Source of the DNA: Bidens hawaiensis
Taxonomy: Eukaryota > Streptophyta > Magnoliopsida > Asterales > Asteraceae
Length of the DNA stretch: 64,000 bases
Direction of reading: 5' to 3'
Assembly: GCA_021521415.1 (NCBI GenBank)
Contig: JAIQDT010003545.1
Coordinates: 62,001 to 126,000, forward strand
A model generated the notes under the pieces. That model was not told the DNA's origin, searched no databases, and was given only the letters and a program-made list of their open reading frames with translations. This document shows, piece by piece, positions 22,673 through 32,874 of the stretch (the first letter of the stretch is position 1; each line of letters begins with the position of its first letter). The translations under genes were made by a program, and so were the position numbers.

Positions 22673-23297
22673 CGCTAAGTGAATTTTGAATGTTTCACCA
22701 AGATGGCTGGCCTGTATGGGGTGGTTACATCCACTTGCCCTCTCACTGGTGGGCTGTATGGTGTATGCAGATCTAGATCGGCTCTGGCTCCAGGCGCCAT
22801 GTTCATGTGCGCGCGGATCTGTGAGCCTCCTGCGTGAGTATCTCGCGTCTTCCTGACGCTGTGCACTTCTTCATCACTAAACTCAGCGTGTTCAGTGTGA
22901 ACAGAGTGACCCTCTTCCGGCGCGCGCGCCCTTTTTGTTCCCTGAATGGCTTGCTTGTCAAACGCTAGCCTTTGTGTTAAGTCGGCTAACTTTTTCTGTT
23001 TGACCATCTCATTGTACTTGTCCATTAGACGTCGTTGCTCGTTTATGAGCCATTCCTTAGGGTCATTTGTTTCATCTTCTGGACCATTGGTCCTTTTTGT
23101 TTCGCGCCGGCAAGATTTTGTAACGTGAGATCGTCTGGAGGAGTTTCAGTCTGGCCGTGAGGAGTTGTGATAAAGGGACGGTTACTGGTGGTGCGCATAG
23201 AATCACGCGGCCCCCTCAGAAACTGCTGTCCCTCATTAACATCCTCACGTTCAATATCCTCCAGAACTTGATCGACGTTACGAGCACCAGAAACCAT
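22673..23297 (-). pseudogene. Gypsy Gag N-terminal region
   Basis: Start ATG at 23297 (MVSGARNVDQVLEDIERED), about 65 bases inside the PBS. The frame runs as PDDLTLQNLAGAKQ, then changes near 23095 in an A-rich run (aaacaaaaagg) to the frame giving PKEWLINEQRRLMDKYNEM. That continues to a TAG at 22673-22675 just before RIAKAPIQHKTKMPSG. The region is charged and partly helical, as in Tat Gag N termini. One indel and one stop separate it from an open frame. Confidence 0.8.
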
Positions 23298-23344
23298 GGT
23301 GATAATTTGTTTTTTTAGAGATCTGATGAGATCTTGTTGCCGTT

Positions 23345-23364
23345 GTAACAGTGGATGGCGCCAA
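23345..23364 (-). other. Primer binding site of the 12.4-kb gypsy element
   Basis: On the minus strand TTGGCGCCATCCACTG directly follows the LTR end ...TTTCTTCA. It fixes the right LTR as the 5' one. Confidence 0.85.
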
Positions 23365-24325
23365 TGAAGAAACGTGGATCGACTCACTGGTAGACGATCT
23401 ACTTTCCTCGGGTGTGATTATGCTATTCCACCGATGGTTCTCTGGGATCTGGGTTCTTCCACCTACAAAATGAACAGCACCGTAAACTTACCCCTCAGAA
23501 AGGGACAGAGGGGTCCTCTTTGGGGTAACCCTTCGGTGTGAGAATAAGTGTTTGTAGGAGAAGATAATAATATGAGAGTAAGGAAATTTGGAGAGTATTG
23601 CTTAATATAGCTGAATACTGTGTAGTTAAATGTGATTGTGTCCTCTTCCTTTTGGAGTTGATGTGATATTTATAGTGCTAGGGTTTCCAATGATTGGGCT
23701 CAGACCCAATTAGGGCCTTGCTGGCCTCCTCCAATTGTTTTGCGCCACGTGTCCTCTGGGACACCTGGTGCTTTTTCATTGGTTATAATCACGTGGTAGC
23801 ACATGGGTTTTGCTGAGTTGTCCACCTTTCATTGGCAGCTGTCAACATCAGTATATTCTTATTCCTTAAAAAGATACCTTCTGGAAGGTTGTCTGACGTG
23901 CACCATCAAGGTTGCCCTAATCCTGATTTGGATAAGGACGAGGTTGATTATGTGCATGTGTGATACGCGCCTATCCTGAGGATGCGTGAGGTCTTCTCTT
24001 TATTCTCACGCGCAGATGTTTCATGCGCAGATGTGATATGCACAAGCATGTGATATGCGCCACGCGCGGATGCGCCATGCGCAGATGTGATATGCGTGAG
24101 CATATGTGATGCGTGAGCATATGTGATGCGTGAGCATATGTGATGCCTGAGCATGTGTGATGCCTGAGCATGTGATGCATGAGCATATGTGATATGCGTG
24201 AGCATATGTGATATGCGCCATGCGCATAGGTTTTGGCTTTGTGCCTTCTTGATTTCAAGCCTCTTGTCTATATCTTGTGGGTTGACCCGCCTCGCTCGGT
24301 GTTGAGGCGGGTACATACCTCTTCA
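23365..24325 (-). repeat. 5' LTR of the 12.4-kb gypsy element, with promoter
   Basis: 961 bp, near-identical to 11912-12888. The minus-strand TATA box CTATAAATA at 23675-23667 should drive gag-pol. A G-box (cacgtg near 23747) is present in U5/R. The tandem array at 24065-24215 is in U3. Flanked on the right by the duplication ttaac (24326-24330). Confidence 0.95.
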
Positions 24326-24330
24326 TTAAC

Positions 24331-26309
24331 AATATATGATTAAAAATAGGGAGATATACGACATACAAATGACCAGTTTAGATTATTATGGTGTGACGAG
24401 TAAAATCTTTATATTAATAAGTTGGAGTGTATTAATAGGATTACTCTTCTATTATTATTTTTTATATGAAAAGAACCAATTAAATTCATCATTAAATTTA
24501 AAGTTAATTTTAAATATTTTTCTCCAAAACTTTTTAAGTGTGATGTTTTAGACATGCGTTCAACGTTTTGCTAAATATATCATAACAAGCCGATCAACAT
24601 ATCAAAGCGCGTGTAAACCTGCTAGTTTAAAACACATTTATTATTTTTATTAAAAAAACATAATTAATGATGTTATATCATTAGTCGTATGATCATAGTG
24701 AATTATAACTTGTAGGTCCTATGGACGGACCAAACAACAAAACACTAGTTTACTTGAATCAATTTCAACACTAGCTAACCGAGATCTTGGATCTTGTTTG
24801 GTTATTATTAATCCAAAGAGGAAAGTAGGAGATGGAGAGAGTTGGTAAAAGGATAAGATTATTTCCAAAAGCTTGTGTTTGCATAAATATACTTCACCTT
24901 ATGCCAGACGGGTGCCCGCACGATGCAGTTGGAAACAAAAATCCTGGTAGTAATGTAACGGTTACGTATGTTTAAGGTTCGTTTAAAACATTGAAAACGT
25001 TTTAAACCTTCACCAATTTTGATTTGCTGGTTCCTGAATGTTCAAATCATAGCACACAGTTCGGTTTACGGTTTATACCAAAAATAGGCCATAAATCCAG
25101 AGTGGAATGTAAACTTATTATTAAAACTCAACGCGTGAAACCAAACCATTTGTAACGATTCAATTTAAATTTTCAACGATTCAGTTTTAATTTTCAATGA
25201 CAAAAAATAAAACTAACGGTTTGGCTCACGGTTTAACTTAGAAACCGTTAAAACCGAATTGTGAACGCACATACGTAACATGTTAATTTTTTTAATTGAA
25301 TAAAACTATAGCAATACCATACTCAAATTAAAGATAATAAAATGCTCATTTTTATGGTGCAATTTTTAAAAAAATATATTAATGTATGAAAAAGTTGCGA
25401 CCGTTGGAAAATCGTGGTGGGAAGTTGGATACAATTAAAATAAAAAAAAGAAATAAATGAGTAAATATGAAGGTTTAAAGTTGTAACATTGTTTTTAAAT
25501 TTATAAAAGTTGACTAAAGTTGATGGGGCAATGCTGTAACTATTTCTATGCATATTTTTTAATGAACATGTTTGTCCCTATCTTGCATGTTATAGAATGT
25601 GTACCTTATGATTTACAACTTGTAATTACTTAAAAAGTAAGTGTCTTAATTTGTCAATGTCTCATGTATTATATATAGTATAGATATAGATAGGTGAAAG
25701 TATATCATGTATCTTTCATTACTTGGGCCAATGGCTTTGTTTACATGCCTAAGGCTCAAACATACAAAGGAAATAAAACAACAAGCTAACTAATATAAAC
25801 GTTTACAATACGAGTAAAAACAAAAAAACTAATGTACAAAATGGGACCCTGCATAACTTTACTAGTTTGAGCCCATGTGTTGGTTTATTTGGGTTTTTAT
25901 TGTTAATTGTTTTATTGCTATTTTATATTTTGTAATGATTTGTTTTATTTTTGTAACGTAGTTTTGTTTTGATTTAATATGTATATATTAGTTTGTTACG
26001 TTCATTATATATATATTAACGTTTGGGTTCTTTCAATTGAGATGTGTATGTTTTTAGATTTTTAACGAATGAACATAAACGAACACGAACATGTTAATTT
26101 TTTTAATCGAATAAACATGAACATAAATATTTTTCTTATGTAAAAGTGGTGGTTGATGTAGGTGACGATGGTAGTGATGCATGAGAGGGGATATTGACAA
26201 TGATGGGTGGTAATCAGAAGTTAACCAATGATAGAGTACAGACAGCGACAGAGAATATGTAGATGAGAGAAAATAAAATAAGTTTTGATGATGAAATGTT
26301 AACCACTGA
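24331..26309. other. AT-rich flank without genes
   Basis: Right flank of the gypsy insertion. Short ORFs here have no recognisable features. It contains a possible MITE (24961-25279) and, just after it (25270-25370), a segment similar to 5390-5475. Confidence 0.5.
24961..25279. mobile_element. Possible 319-bp MITE
   Basis: The ends gttacgtatgt (24961-24971) and acatacgtaac (25269-25279) are perfect 11-bp inverted repeats. The interior has mirrored pieces such as ggttcggtttacggttt and aaaccgttaaaaccgaa. No clear target duplication, so the boundaries are tentative. Confidence 0.35.
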
Positions 26310-26479
26310 TGGAGAGAACCGTTCCAGTCGGAACCGAAACCGGAGATATCCCGGTCAAAATCCGACCCTAGCGGCCATAACATCCGGGTACGACTATGGG
26401 AAGGTCGTACCCACACGTACGGTACGGACACGAACCAGTTCAGAGTCGGGTCTGGAACCGGTACTTTACGCACCTCTAG
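26310..26479. mobile_element. hAT-related MITE fragment, GGAACCGG-rich
   Basis: The right end gcacctcta (26471-26479) is the complement of the TIR tagaggtgc that begins the larger element at 26662. The interior has repeated ggaaccg-type motifs like that element. The left TIR is not clear, so it is truncated or diverged. Confidence 0.45.
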
Positions 26480-27073
26480 ATAGACGCATTACTTAAAACA
26501 GGAACATGTAAATAATTCAATGAACGAATTGTTACCTTATATATGGTAGATTACAAATTGTGTTTAACTAATCAAAACTACTAGTTCTTTTATAAGAATA
26601 AATAGTTTATAGAATTTTAATTTCATCAAAATATTATAAATTCCTCAAATTATCCGCTGAGTAGAGGTGCACAAAATCGGGTATTTTTAAAACCCGGAAC
26701 TGATTCAGAACCGGTTTTTTCACACCGGGTACAAAAGGGGACCGGTTCCAGTCAGGAACCGTGTCGGTTCTGGACCCGACCTGATGGACTAAAATGGGAA
26801 CCCAGTGGAACCAGTTAGGGTAGGAACCAGGACCGGGGTTTACGTAAAACCGACTCCACCAGTTTTTTTTGTTCTTTTTAAATTTAAACAATATAGCAGT
26901 TAGAAACCGGTTCCAACGGCTATATAGCCTTTTTGACCATTGGAACCGGTTTTTTAACTATAAACATGTTACCCACATACTATAAATAAAAAGGTGTCGT
27001 GTGTACTTTGTTAAACCACTTTTAAAACTCTAAACACACTCTTAATAACAATTAAGCTTAAACCGACAAAAAA

Positions 27074-27349
27074 ATGGCAACTAACGACGACGTTATTATG
27101 GTGATCGAAACAACACGATGCCTCGATGTTTGGGTTCTTTACGATTTATGTGTCATGACCGACTCACAAGACATGGCCCGGCGCAAGTACTGCTCGAAGT
27201 TTCTGAAAGCGGGGTCGAACTCCACCTTACGCAAGCATACCAATAAGTATTGTCATGAGAAAAAAAGTTTGGATGCCAAGAAAGTGAAAGCGGGAGAGTC
27301 GTCTGGTTTTACAACTCAAGCACCTATCGCCGTCGATAACAACGCTTAA
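27074..27349 (+). CDS. Short BED-finger protein from hAT element (left arm)
   Basis: 91-codon open frame, MATNDDVIMVIET, with a BED-type zinc finger: ARRKYCSKFLKAGSNSTLRK then HTNKYC. The usual first Cys is Arg here, so one zinc ligand is missing. The C terminus is KVKAGESSGFTTQ followed by APIAVDNNA. It corresponds to the N terminus of a hAT transposase and has no catalytic domain. The ATG follows a TATA-like tataaataaaa at about 26982. It could bind DNA weakly or be an inert fragment. The same ORF in the right arm (29813-29538) differs at a handful of residues. Confidence 0.55.
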   Translation: MATNDDVIMVIETTRCLDVWVLYDLCVMTDSQDMARRKYCSKFLKAGSNSTLRKHTNKYCHEKKSLDAKKVKAGESSGFTTQAPIAVDNNA

Positions 27350-27634
27350 TCGTTGTAGAATGCCGGATTAAAACGACGGACGTTGTTATTTAGTTTAAGT
27401 TATGTTTAGTATCGTAATGTTTTAATAATATTTGTAATATGTGTTGTTTATATAATAAAATGTTCGTCGTTATTAAAAAAGTAACAAAAAATTAATCGAC
27501 TAATAAGAAATAAAACTTTACTAGTAATAAACAAAAGAAAAGTAGTTAATAAACAAACCAAAACTAAATATTACTTGAAATTTGATCGTGTTACAAATGA
27601 TTTTACTAAAACAAAATAAAAATTACAAGTCTTC

Positions 27635-28260
27635 TTAGTTTTCATCATCTTCTTTTTCACCACCCGAATTCTCGGAAGAAAGCCCTTCCTCCACCTCCTC
27701 ATCATGAATAGGTCTCTCTATTGGTATTTCGTCTTCAAAGTTTGACTTGTGTTGTACACGATCCACCGCATCCAAATGATCCTTTAGACAAATGCAAACC
27801 TCTAGAGACTTAAGAGTTAGTTTTGTTTTTTTGCATTGATAATACCCTCCCACTAAGAGAAAAAAATTGATTCGGAAGCAACCGTTGAGGCTTGTACGAT
27901 AAGCAAGTCAAGAGCCATGGTGGATAGAATAGGAGATTCGTTTTGTTTTCCTTTCCACCAAGCCAACAAATCAATATTGCGAATTTCTTCGACCGATGCG
28001 CCCTCAACATAGTTTGCTCAACTATATCGACCAAGTTCACTAGTTGGTGTGTTTCCTCTTTGCCTCTCAGAGGCCGATCCACGAACCGCATTCATCAAGT
28101 TTATAAGTTTGTCCTTGCACGGCTTACTAGTCATTGATTGCCTCACAAAAGAAGACCTCGTGCTTGGACCATAAATTTTAAAATAATGGCCATAAAGGTG
28201 TTTGTTAAACTTTTCCTTCGCTTCCTTCAAGAACTTCTGGTCGGTCTCATGCATACCCAT
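27635..28260 (-). pseudogene. hAT dimerisation-domain fragment (left arm)
   Basis: The minus strand encodes the front part MGMHETDQKFLKEAKEKFNK (28260) and, after frame changes near 28020 and 27850, the end of the hAT C-terminal domain: TKLTLKSLEVCICLKDHLDA and an acidic tail, with stop at 27635. Between them, in another frame, lie LLAWWKGKQNE and the VASE-FSLSGR core seen more clearly in the right arm. The acidic tail (GGEKEDDEN) is the true C terminus of the transposase. Confidence 0.7.
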
Positions 28261-28764
28261 GTAGTGTCTTGATCACAAAAATATTATGTTAAAAAAAAGT
28301 ATTAGATAATATCGTGTCATTAAAATTCGTATTTCAAAATCTTAAAGGGTCAAACTAGAACTACAAGGGTGAGGCATTCAAATAAATCCTAAACACTCTA
28401 AATGTAAGGCCTGTAAGTCCGGATGGCTTGTAAGTCCAACGTTCAACCTTAAAGCTTAAAATTTTCGTTATATGAAGAAAAACTTTTGACGAAGCACTAG
28501 GGGGTTGGAGTCAAATTGGGATGATCTGGGGAAAGCTTAATACGCTTTGAGAAGAGATAGGAGGCATCACGGGTCCATAAGTGATGTCCATCTAAGTTTT
28601 ATGCCTAATTGAACCTTTTTCGTATCAATGACGCAATGAAAATCAAGCTAAGTTTCTCAATACCTACTATCAACCAGTCTCTTTATGTCATAATAATGTT
28701 GAAAATGAATCATTGTGAAAGCATCTTAATCAATATGATTCCATGTTCGGATCTTTTCATAAGT
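28261..28764. other. Spacer of the hAT inverted repeat
   Basis: About 500 bases not repeated in the arms. No ORF or known motif seen; it may be an intron or foreign DNA. Confidence 0.5.
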
Positions 28765-29252
28765 AAGCCGTGCAAGGACAACTTATAAACTTGATGAATG
28801 CAGTTCGTGAATCTGCCTATAAGAGGCAAAGAGGAAACACACTAACTAGTGAACTTGGTCGATATAGTTGAGCAAACTATGTTGAGGGCGCATCGGTCGA
28901 AGAAATTCGCAATATTGATTTGTTGGCTTGGTGGAAAGGAAAACAAAACGAATTTCCTATTCTATCCACCATGGCTCTTGACTTGCTTATCGTACAAGCC
29001 TCAACGGTTGCTTCCGAATCAGTTTTTTCTCTTAGTGGGAGGGTATTATCAATGCAAAAAACAAAACTAACTCGTAAGTCTCTAGAGGTTTGCATTTGCC
29101 TAAAGGATCATTTGGATGCGGTGGATCGTGTACAACACAAGTCAAACTTTGAAGACGAAATACCAATAGAGCGACCTATTCATGATGAGGAGGTGGAGGA
29201 AGGGCTTTCTTCCGGGAATTCGGGTGGTGAAGAAGAAGATGATGAAAACTAA
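28765..29252 (+). pseudogene. hAT dimerisation-domain fragment (right arm)
   Basis: The frame 28920-29252 encodes WWKGKQNEFPILSTMALDLL, then the hallmark TVASESVFSLSGRVLS, then LTRKSLEVCICLKDHLDA and an acidic tail: the hAT C-terminal dimerisation domain with its C terminus intact. Upstream (28765-28920) the reading frame is broken. It is the inverted counterpart of 27635-28135. It lacks the catalytic core, so it cannot transpose. Confidence 0.8.
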
Positions 29253-29537
29253 GAAGACTTGTATTTTTTATTTTTTTTTAGTAAAATCATTTGTAACACG
29301 ATCAAATTTCAAGTAATATTTAGTTTTGGTTTTTTTATTAACTAATTTTCTTTTGTTTATTACTAGTAAAGTTTTATTTCTTATTAGTCTTTTAATTTTT
29401 TGTTACTTTTTTAATAACGACGAACATTTTATTATATAAAGAACACATATTACAAACATTATTAAAACATGACGAGACTAAACATAACTTAAACTAAAGA
29501 ACAACGTCCGTCGTTTTAATCCGGCATTCTATAACGA

Positions 29538-29813
29538 TTAAGTGTTGTTATCGACGGCGATAGGTGCTTGAGTTGTAAAACTAGACGACTCTCCCGCTTT
29601 CACTTTCTTGGCATCCAAACTTTTTTTCTCACGACAATACTTATTGGTATGCTTGCGTAAGGTGGAGTTCGACCCTGCTTTCAGAAACTTCGAGCAGTAC
29701 TTGCGCCGGGCCATCTCTTGTGAGTCGGTCATGACACATAAATCGTAAAGAACCCAAACATCGGGGCATCGTGTTGTTTCGATCACCATAAAAATGTCGT
29801 CGTTAGTTGCCAT
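29538..29813 (-). CDS. Short BED-finger protein from hAT element (right arm)
   Basis: 91-codon frame, the inverted counterpart of 27074-27349, starting MATNDDIFMVIET. Same finger (ARRKYCSKFLKAG, STLRKHTNKYC) with Arg in place of the first Cys. Differences from the left copy include Pro for Leu in TRCPDVW and Thr as last residue. Both copies keep an open frame although the rest of the transposase is decayed; the ORF is short, so this is weak evidence of constraint. Confidence 0.55.
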   Translation of the reverse strand: MATNDDIFMVIETTRCPDVWVLYDLCVMTDSQEMARRKYCSKFLKAGSNSTLRKHTNKYCREKKSLDAKKVKAGESSSFTTQAPIAVDNNT

Positions 29814-30145
29814 TTTTTTGTCGGTTTAAGCTTAATTTTATTTAGAGTGTGTTTTAGAGTTTTAAAAGTGGTCTAACAAAGTACACACAACACCTTTTTA
29901 TTTATAGTATGTGGGTAACATGTTTAAAGTTAAAAAACCGGTTCCAATGGTCAAAAACGGCTATATAGCCGTTGGAACCGGTTTCTAACGGCTATATTGT
30001 TTAAATTTAAAAAAAAAACCGGTGGAGTCGGTTTTACGTAAAACCCGGTCCCGGTTCCTACCCTAACTGGTTCCACTGGGTTCCCATTTTAGTCCATCGG
30101 GTTGGGTCAGGAACTGACCCGGTTCCTGACCGGAACCTACTAATT

Positions 30146-31230
30146 AACGAATTAGAACTAACGAATCACGAATAAAAGTTAACGAATTAAAGTCTAATTC
30201 GTTATAAATAACGAATGAAAGTCTGATTCGTTATAAAGGAAGATTCGTTATCCTAATTCGTGTAATTTGTGTAACGAATTGGACACGAATGAGTTCCAAT
30301 TCATTAAACAATAATGAATGGCCAGTTATGCTTAATGTTTGACTAATATGGTCAAGGTCAAAATCACCAAAGACATGAAGAGTCAAATCTGCAATAGGAA
30401 ATCAATAAACCTATAATCAACAACACAAGACCAAATCAATGATCACACGCATCTCGGAATCATATCGTAATTATAATGGTATTGATCTGGTGTCCCAAAA
30501 CATGTATACATTGATTACATTAAGGTTTTATGAAAAGTATGAAACGCGATAATAAAGTCGAGCAAATAACCCGATAAACATCCATCAAATATGACGTAAA
30601 TCATTGCGTTGTGACCAGCAGTACATTACGATTAAGAATATATGATCAAAACGTGATTTAATGATGGTCGAAAGTTTTGGAAAATTTTGCCAGAGTAACA
30701 GTAAGGGAAGAAAGTGAATAGTATGATACGAATCGTCTTCTCAAATCCCTGTATAGTTTGACACAACACATTTCCCAATGTAACGAATCATCTGATTCGT
30801 TTAAATTTAAAATAACGAATCAGGCGATTCGTTATCTTAAATCAACACGTGACATAACGAATTACAAATGATTCGTTAAAATCTTAACGAATTTGAAGCC
30901 ATTCGTTACAGAGTGGCGGATGCGAATTAACATTAACGAATTGAAGCTCAATTCATTATGAATGGTTGTAATTCGTTACTTTAACAAATCATGTTTAACG
31001 AATTACTTTAATAAATTAAAAGTTAACGAATTAAGGTCTAATTTGTTATAGATAATCAATTTATGTAATTTTAAATTAAATAATTAAATAAAAGAATTAA
31101 TTAAATAGAAATTAATGATACCAATTGAAGTAATCTTAAACAAATTAACGAGATCTCGTATCCCGATGAACAAACACCTTAATGTGTTTTACGTTTTGAA
31201 ACACTTAACTTAAAAATGAATTAAATAATA
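30146..31230 (-). repeat. Right copy of the ~1.05-kb inverted repeat
   Basis: Reverse-complement match of 7546-8590, with many scattered differences and no coding sequence. It abuts the truncated right arm of the hAT repeat at 30145 and the copia 3' region on its right. Its right-hand 40 bases (31188-31230) also occur at 5972-6012. Confidence 0.7.
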
Positions 31231-31454
31231 TGTAAAATGAAAAAACAAAATGTAAAATGAAAAAACAAAATCTTTTTGGTATTTTGATAATTTAATATAC
31301 GGTTTTGGTGTCCGTAACAAACGAATTATAAATAGTCTAGTATGTAAAATATTTACAAGAAAAATATCCGAAAATAAAAATATAGAAAAGAAAATGTTTT
31401 TTTTTTGTTTTTGCATGATTTTTCAAAAACAGTACATATTTTTAGATTTTTGTT
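31231..31454. other. Short AT-rich junction
   Basis: Between the inverted-repeat block and the copia tail. It holds a 21-bp direct duplication (gtaaaatgaaaaaacaaaat) at 31231-31270. No gene. Confidence 0.4.
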
Positions 31455-32874
31455 GAATTTGAGCAGAGAATCATATTGACCAAAATGTCCTTCCATCACA
31501 GTCTTATATTTCAGCGATATTGTGATTGGCGTTAAGTCGGTCATTGATATTGTTATCCACTTAAATCTTATAACAAACTCTCAAGTATTTTTGTGATATG
31601 ATTAATTATTCAATTTGAGCACAGAATATCAGAAACTATCAGCCTCTAATCTCGGTTCATGCTTAATTTGATTTTTACCATATCACTGCAACTTAACTTA
31701 AACCATTATAATGCTGATCAAAATTTAGATTTGTTATAAATTCTTTAGCAATGCATCAGATTTCTTTTACCATGAGTGAGTATGCACGAGTCCATCTATG
31801 GGCTTACATACATTGTATCCCCTGAGGTCCGTTTCTTACTGGTATTGAGACGCGTGCAAGGGAGGAACAAAGTATGACTAACAGCGCATTTGATCTAGTC
31901 AGTAGTTTAAATTGTACAATTGTACCGCAGTGATCAAGTTTAATGACTTTGGGTTTGCTCTAAAAGCTTTTGGAAATATTCATATTATGAATACCCAGAT
32001 GGTTAAGCCGTATAAAGACTCACAGTGCCCGGAATTCTAACGTGTTTTATTTGCTTTATTTTATTTTTGGTGATCAAACAAATATAAGGCTTGAGTATGA
32101 CATGCTATTACATTTTGCCATCCTCACCGAGACTTTTGGTAGAGACTAACACCCCTTTCAATTTGGCGTTTCTTTATGTTTATATCACATACTTTACAAT
32201 ACTAGCTTGTTTAAGACCTACCAATGCACCAATGCAATTAAGCACACAGTCTTTTAGGCTTATTTCTTTCTGGATATGGGGTCAAATGGTCAATGTACTA
32301 TCATTTTCTCTTTCTGCTTCAAAAAACTCAAAATTTTGAGAAGCAGAAAATGAAATTCAATCGCCCCAGTCACTTTCAGTCTATAGATTAATGGCTATTC
32401 GTTCAATCTACAAGTAGATAATCGGGACCAAGACATGCAAGCATGTTTCACAAACTTCTATAACTGACATATTTTTCAGTGAAAGAATAAAGTAAAACAC
32501 ATAACAATTTCCCCCAAAACTCTCCATTATCAGGTAAATGGCTATCCCGAATGTTTACAGGTAAATATCAGGACCAAACATATACAAGTATATGCCCTTC
32601 AAATGTAGGTAATTGACATAATTTTCAGCAAATGTATGCAAAAATCTTTTTGGATTTTCTCTTTACATACTTAAAACACAATCTTTTTGTCTTATTCAAT
32701 TTTCGTATAAGCAAAATAAAACTTCACAATCTTTTTGATTTTTCGGATTTTTCTATACAAACTGAAAACACAAACTTTTTGTCTTTTTCCATTTTCACCC
32801 CCTAAAACCCAAAGCCAAACAAAAATCTAAAAATAAAAAATAAACCAAAAATTAAGATAGTCATCCTTGTTTTA
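31455..32874 (-). other. Post-pol non-coding tail of copia element 1
   Basis: Colinear with 53990-55579 in copia element 2 (for example ttatatttcagcgatatt and ggcgttaagtcggtcattg in both). AT rich, with recurrent ctttttg-tctttt tracts that read as A/G tracts on the sense strand. No ORF is supported. Confidence 0.65.

Larger units (their letters stand above)
11912..24325 (-). mobile_element. Nearly complete 12.4-kb Tat-type Ty3/gypsy element
   Basis: Two LTRs (11912-12888 and 23365-24325) end in TG...CA and are flanked by the identical 5-bp duplication ttaac (11907-11911 and 24326-24330). PBS and PPT lie where expected for a minus-strand element. Gag-Pol spans 23297-17833 with two RNase H domains and an integrase without chromodomain, the Tat pattern. 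The coding region has one frameshift and two stops. By eye the LTRs differ at about seven positions outside a tandem repeat, so the insertion is young. A spliced gene on the plus strand fills the space between pol and the 3' LTR. Confidence 0.95.
26662..30145. mobile_element. hAT-derived inverted repeat (arms ~1.4 kb, spacer ~0.6 kb)
   Basis: The left end is a hAT-like TIR, tagaggtgcacaaaatcggg. The left arm (about 26740-28135) is matched by the reverse complement of the right arm (28765-30145). Shared landmarks: the ggaaccggttt clusters, the 5' leader, the BED-finger ORF and the dimerisation-domain fragment. In each arm the gene's 5' part and 3' part face each other (BED outward-to-inward, dimerisation domain inward-to-outward), so each arm is itself rearranged. 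The right arm ends at 30145 without its TIR. Non-autonomous. Confidence 0.75.

Noticed and set aside
24336..24551. 71-codon hydrophobic plus-strand frame
   Set aside because: AT-rich sequence biased to Ile, Leu, Phe and Tyr; no homology or gene signals recognised.
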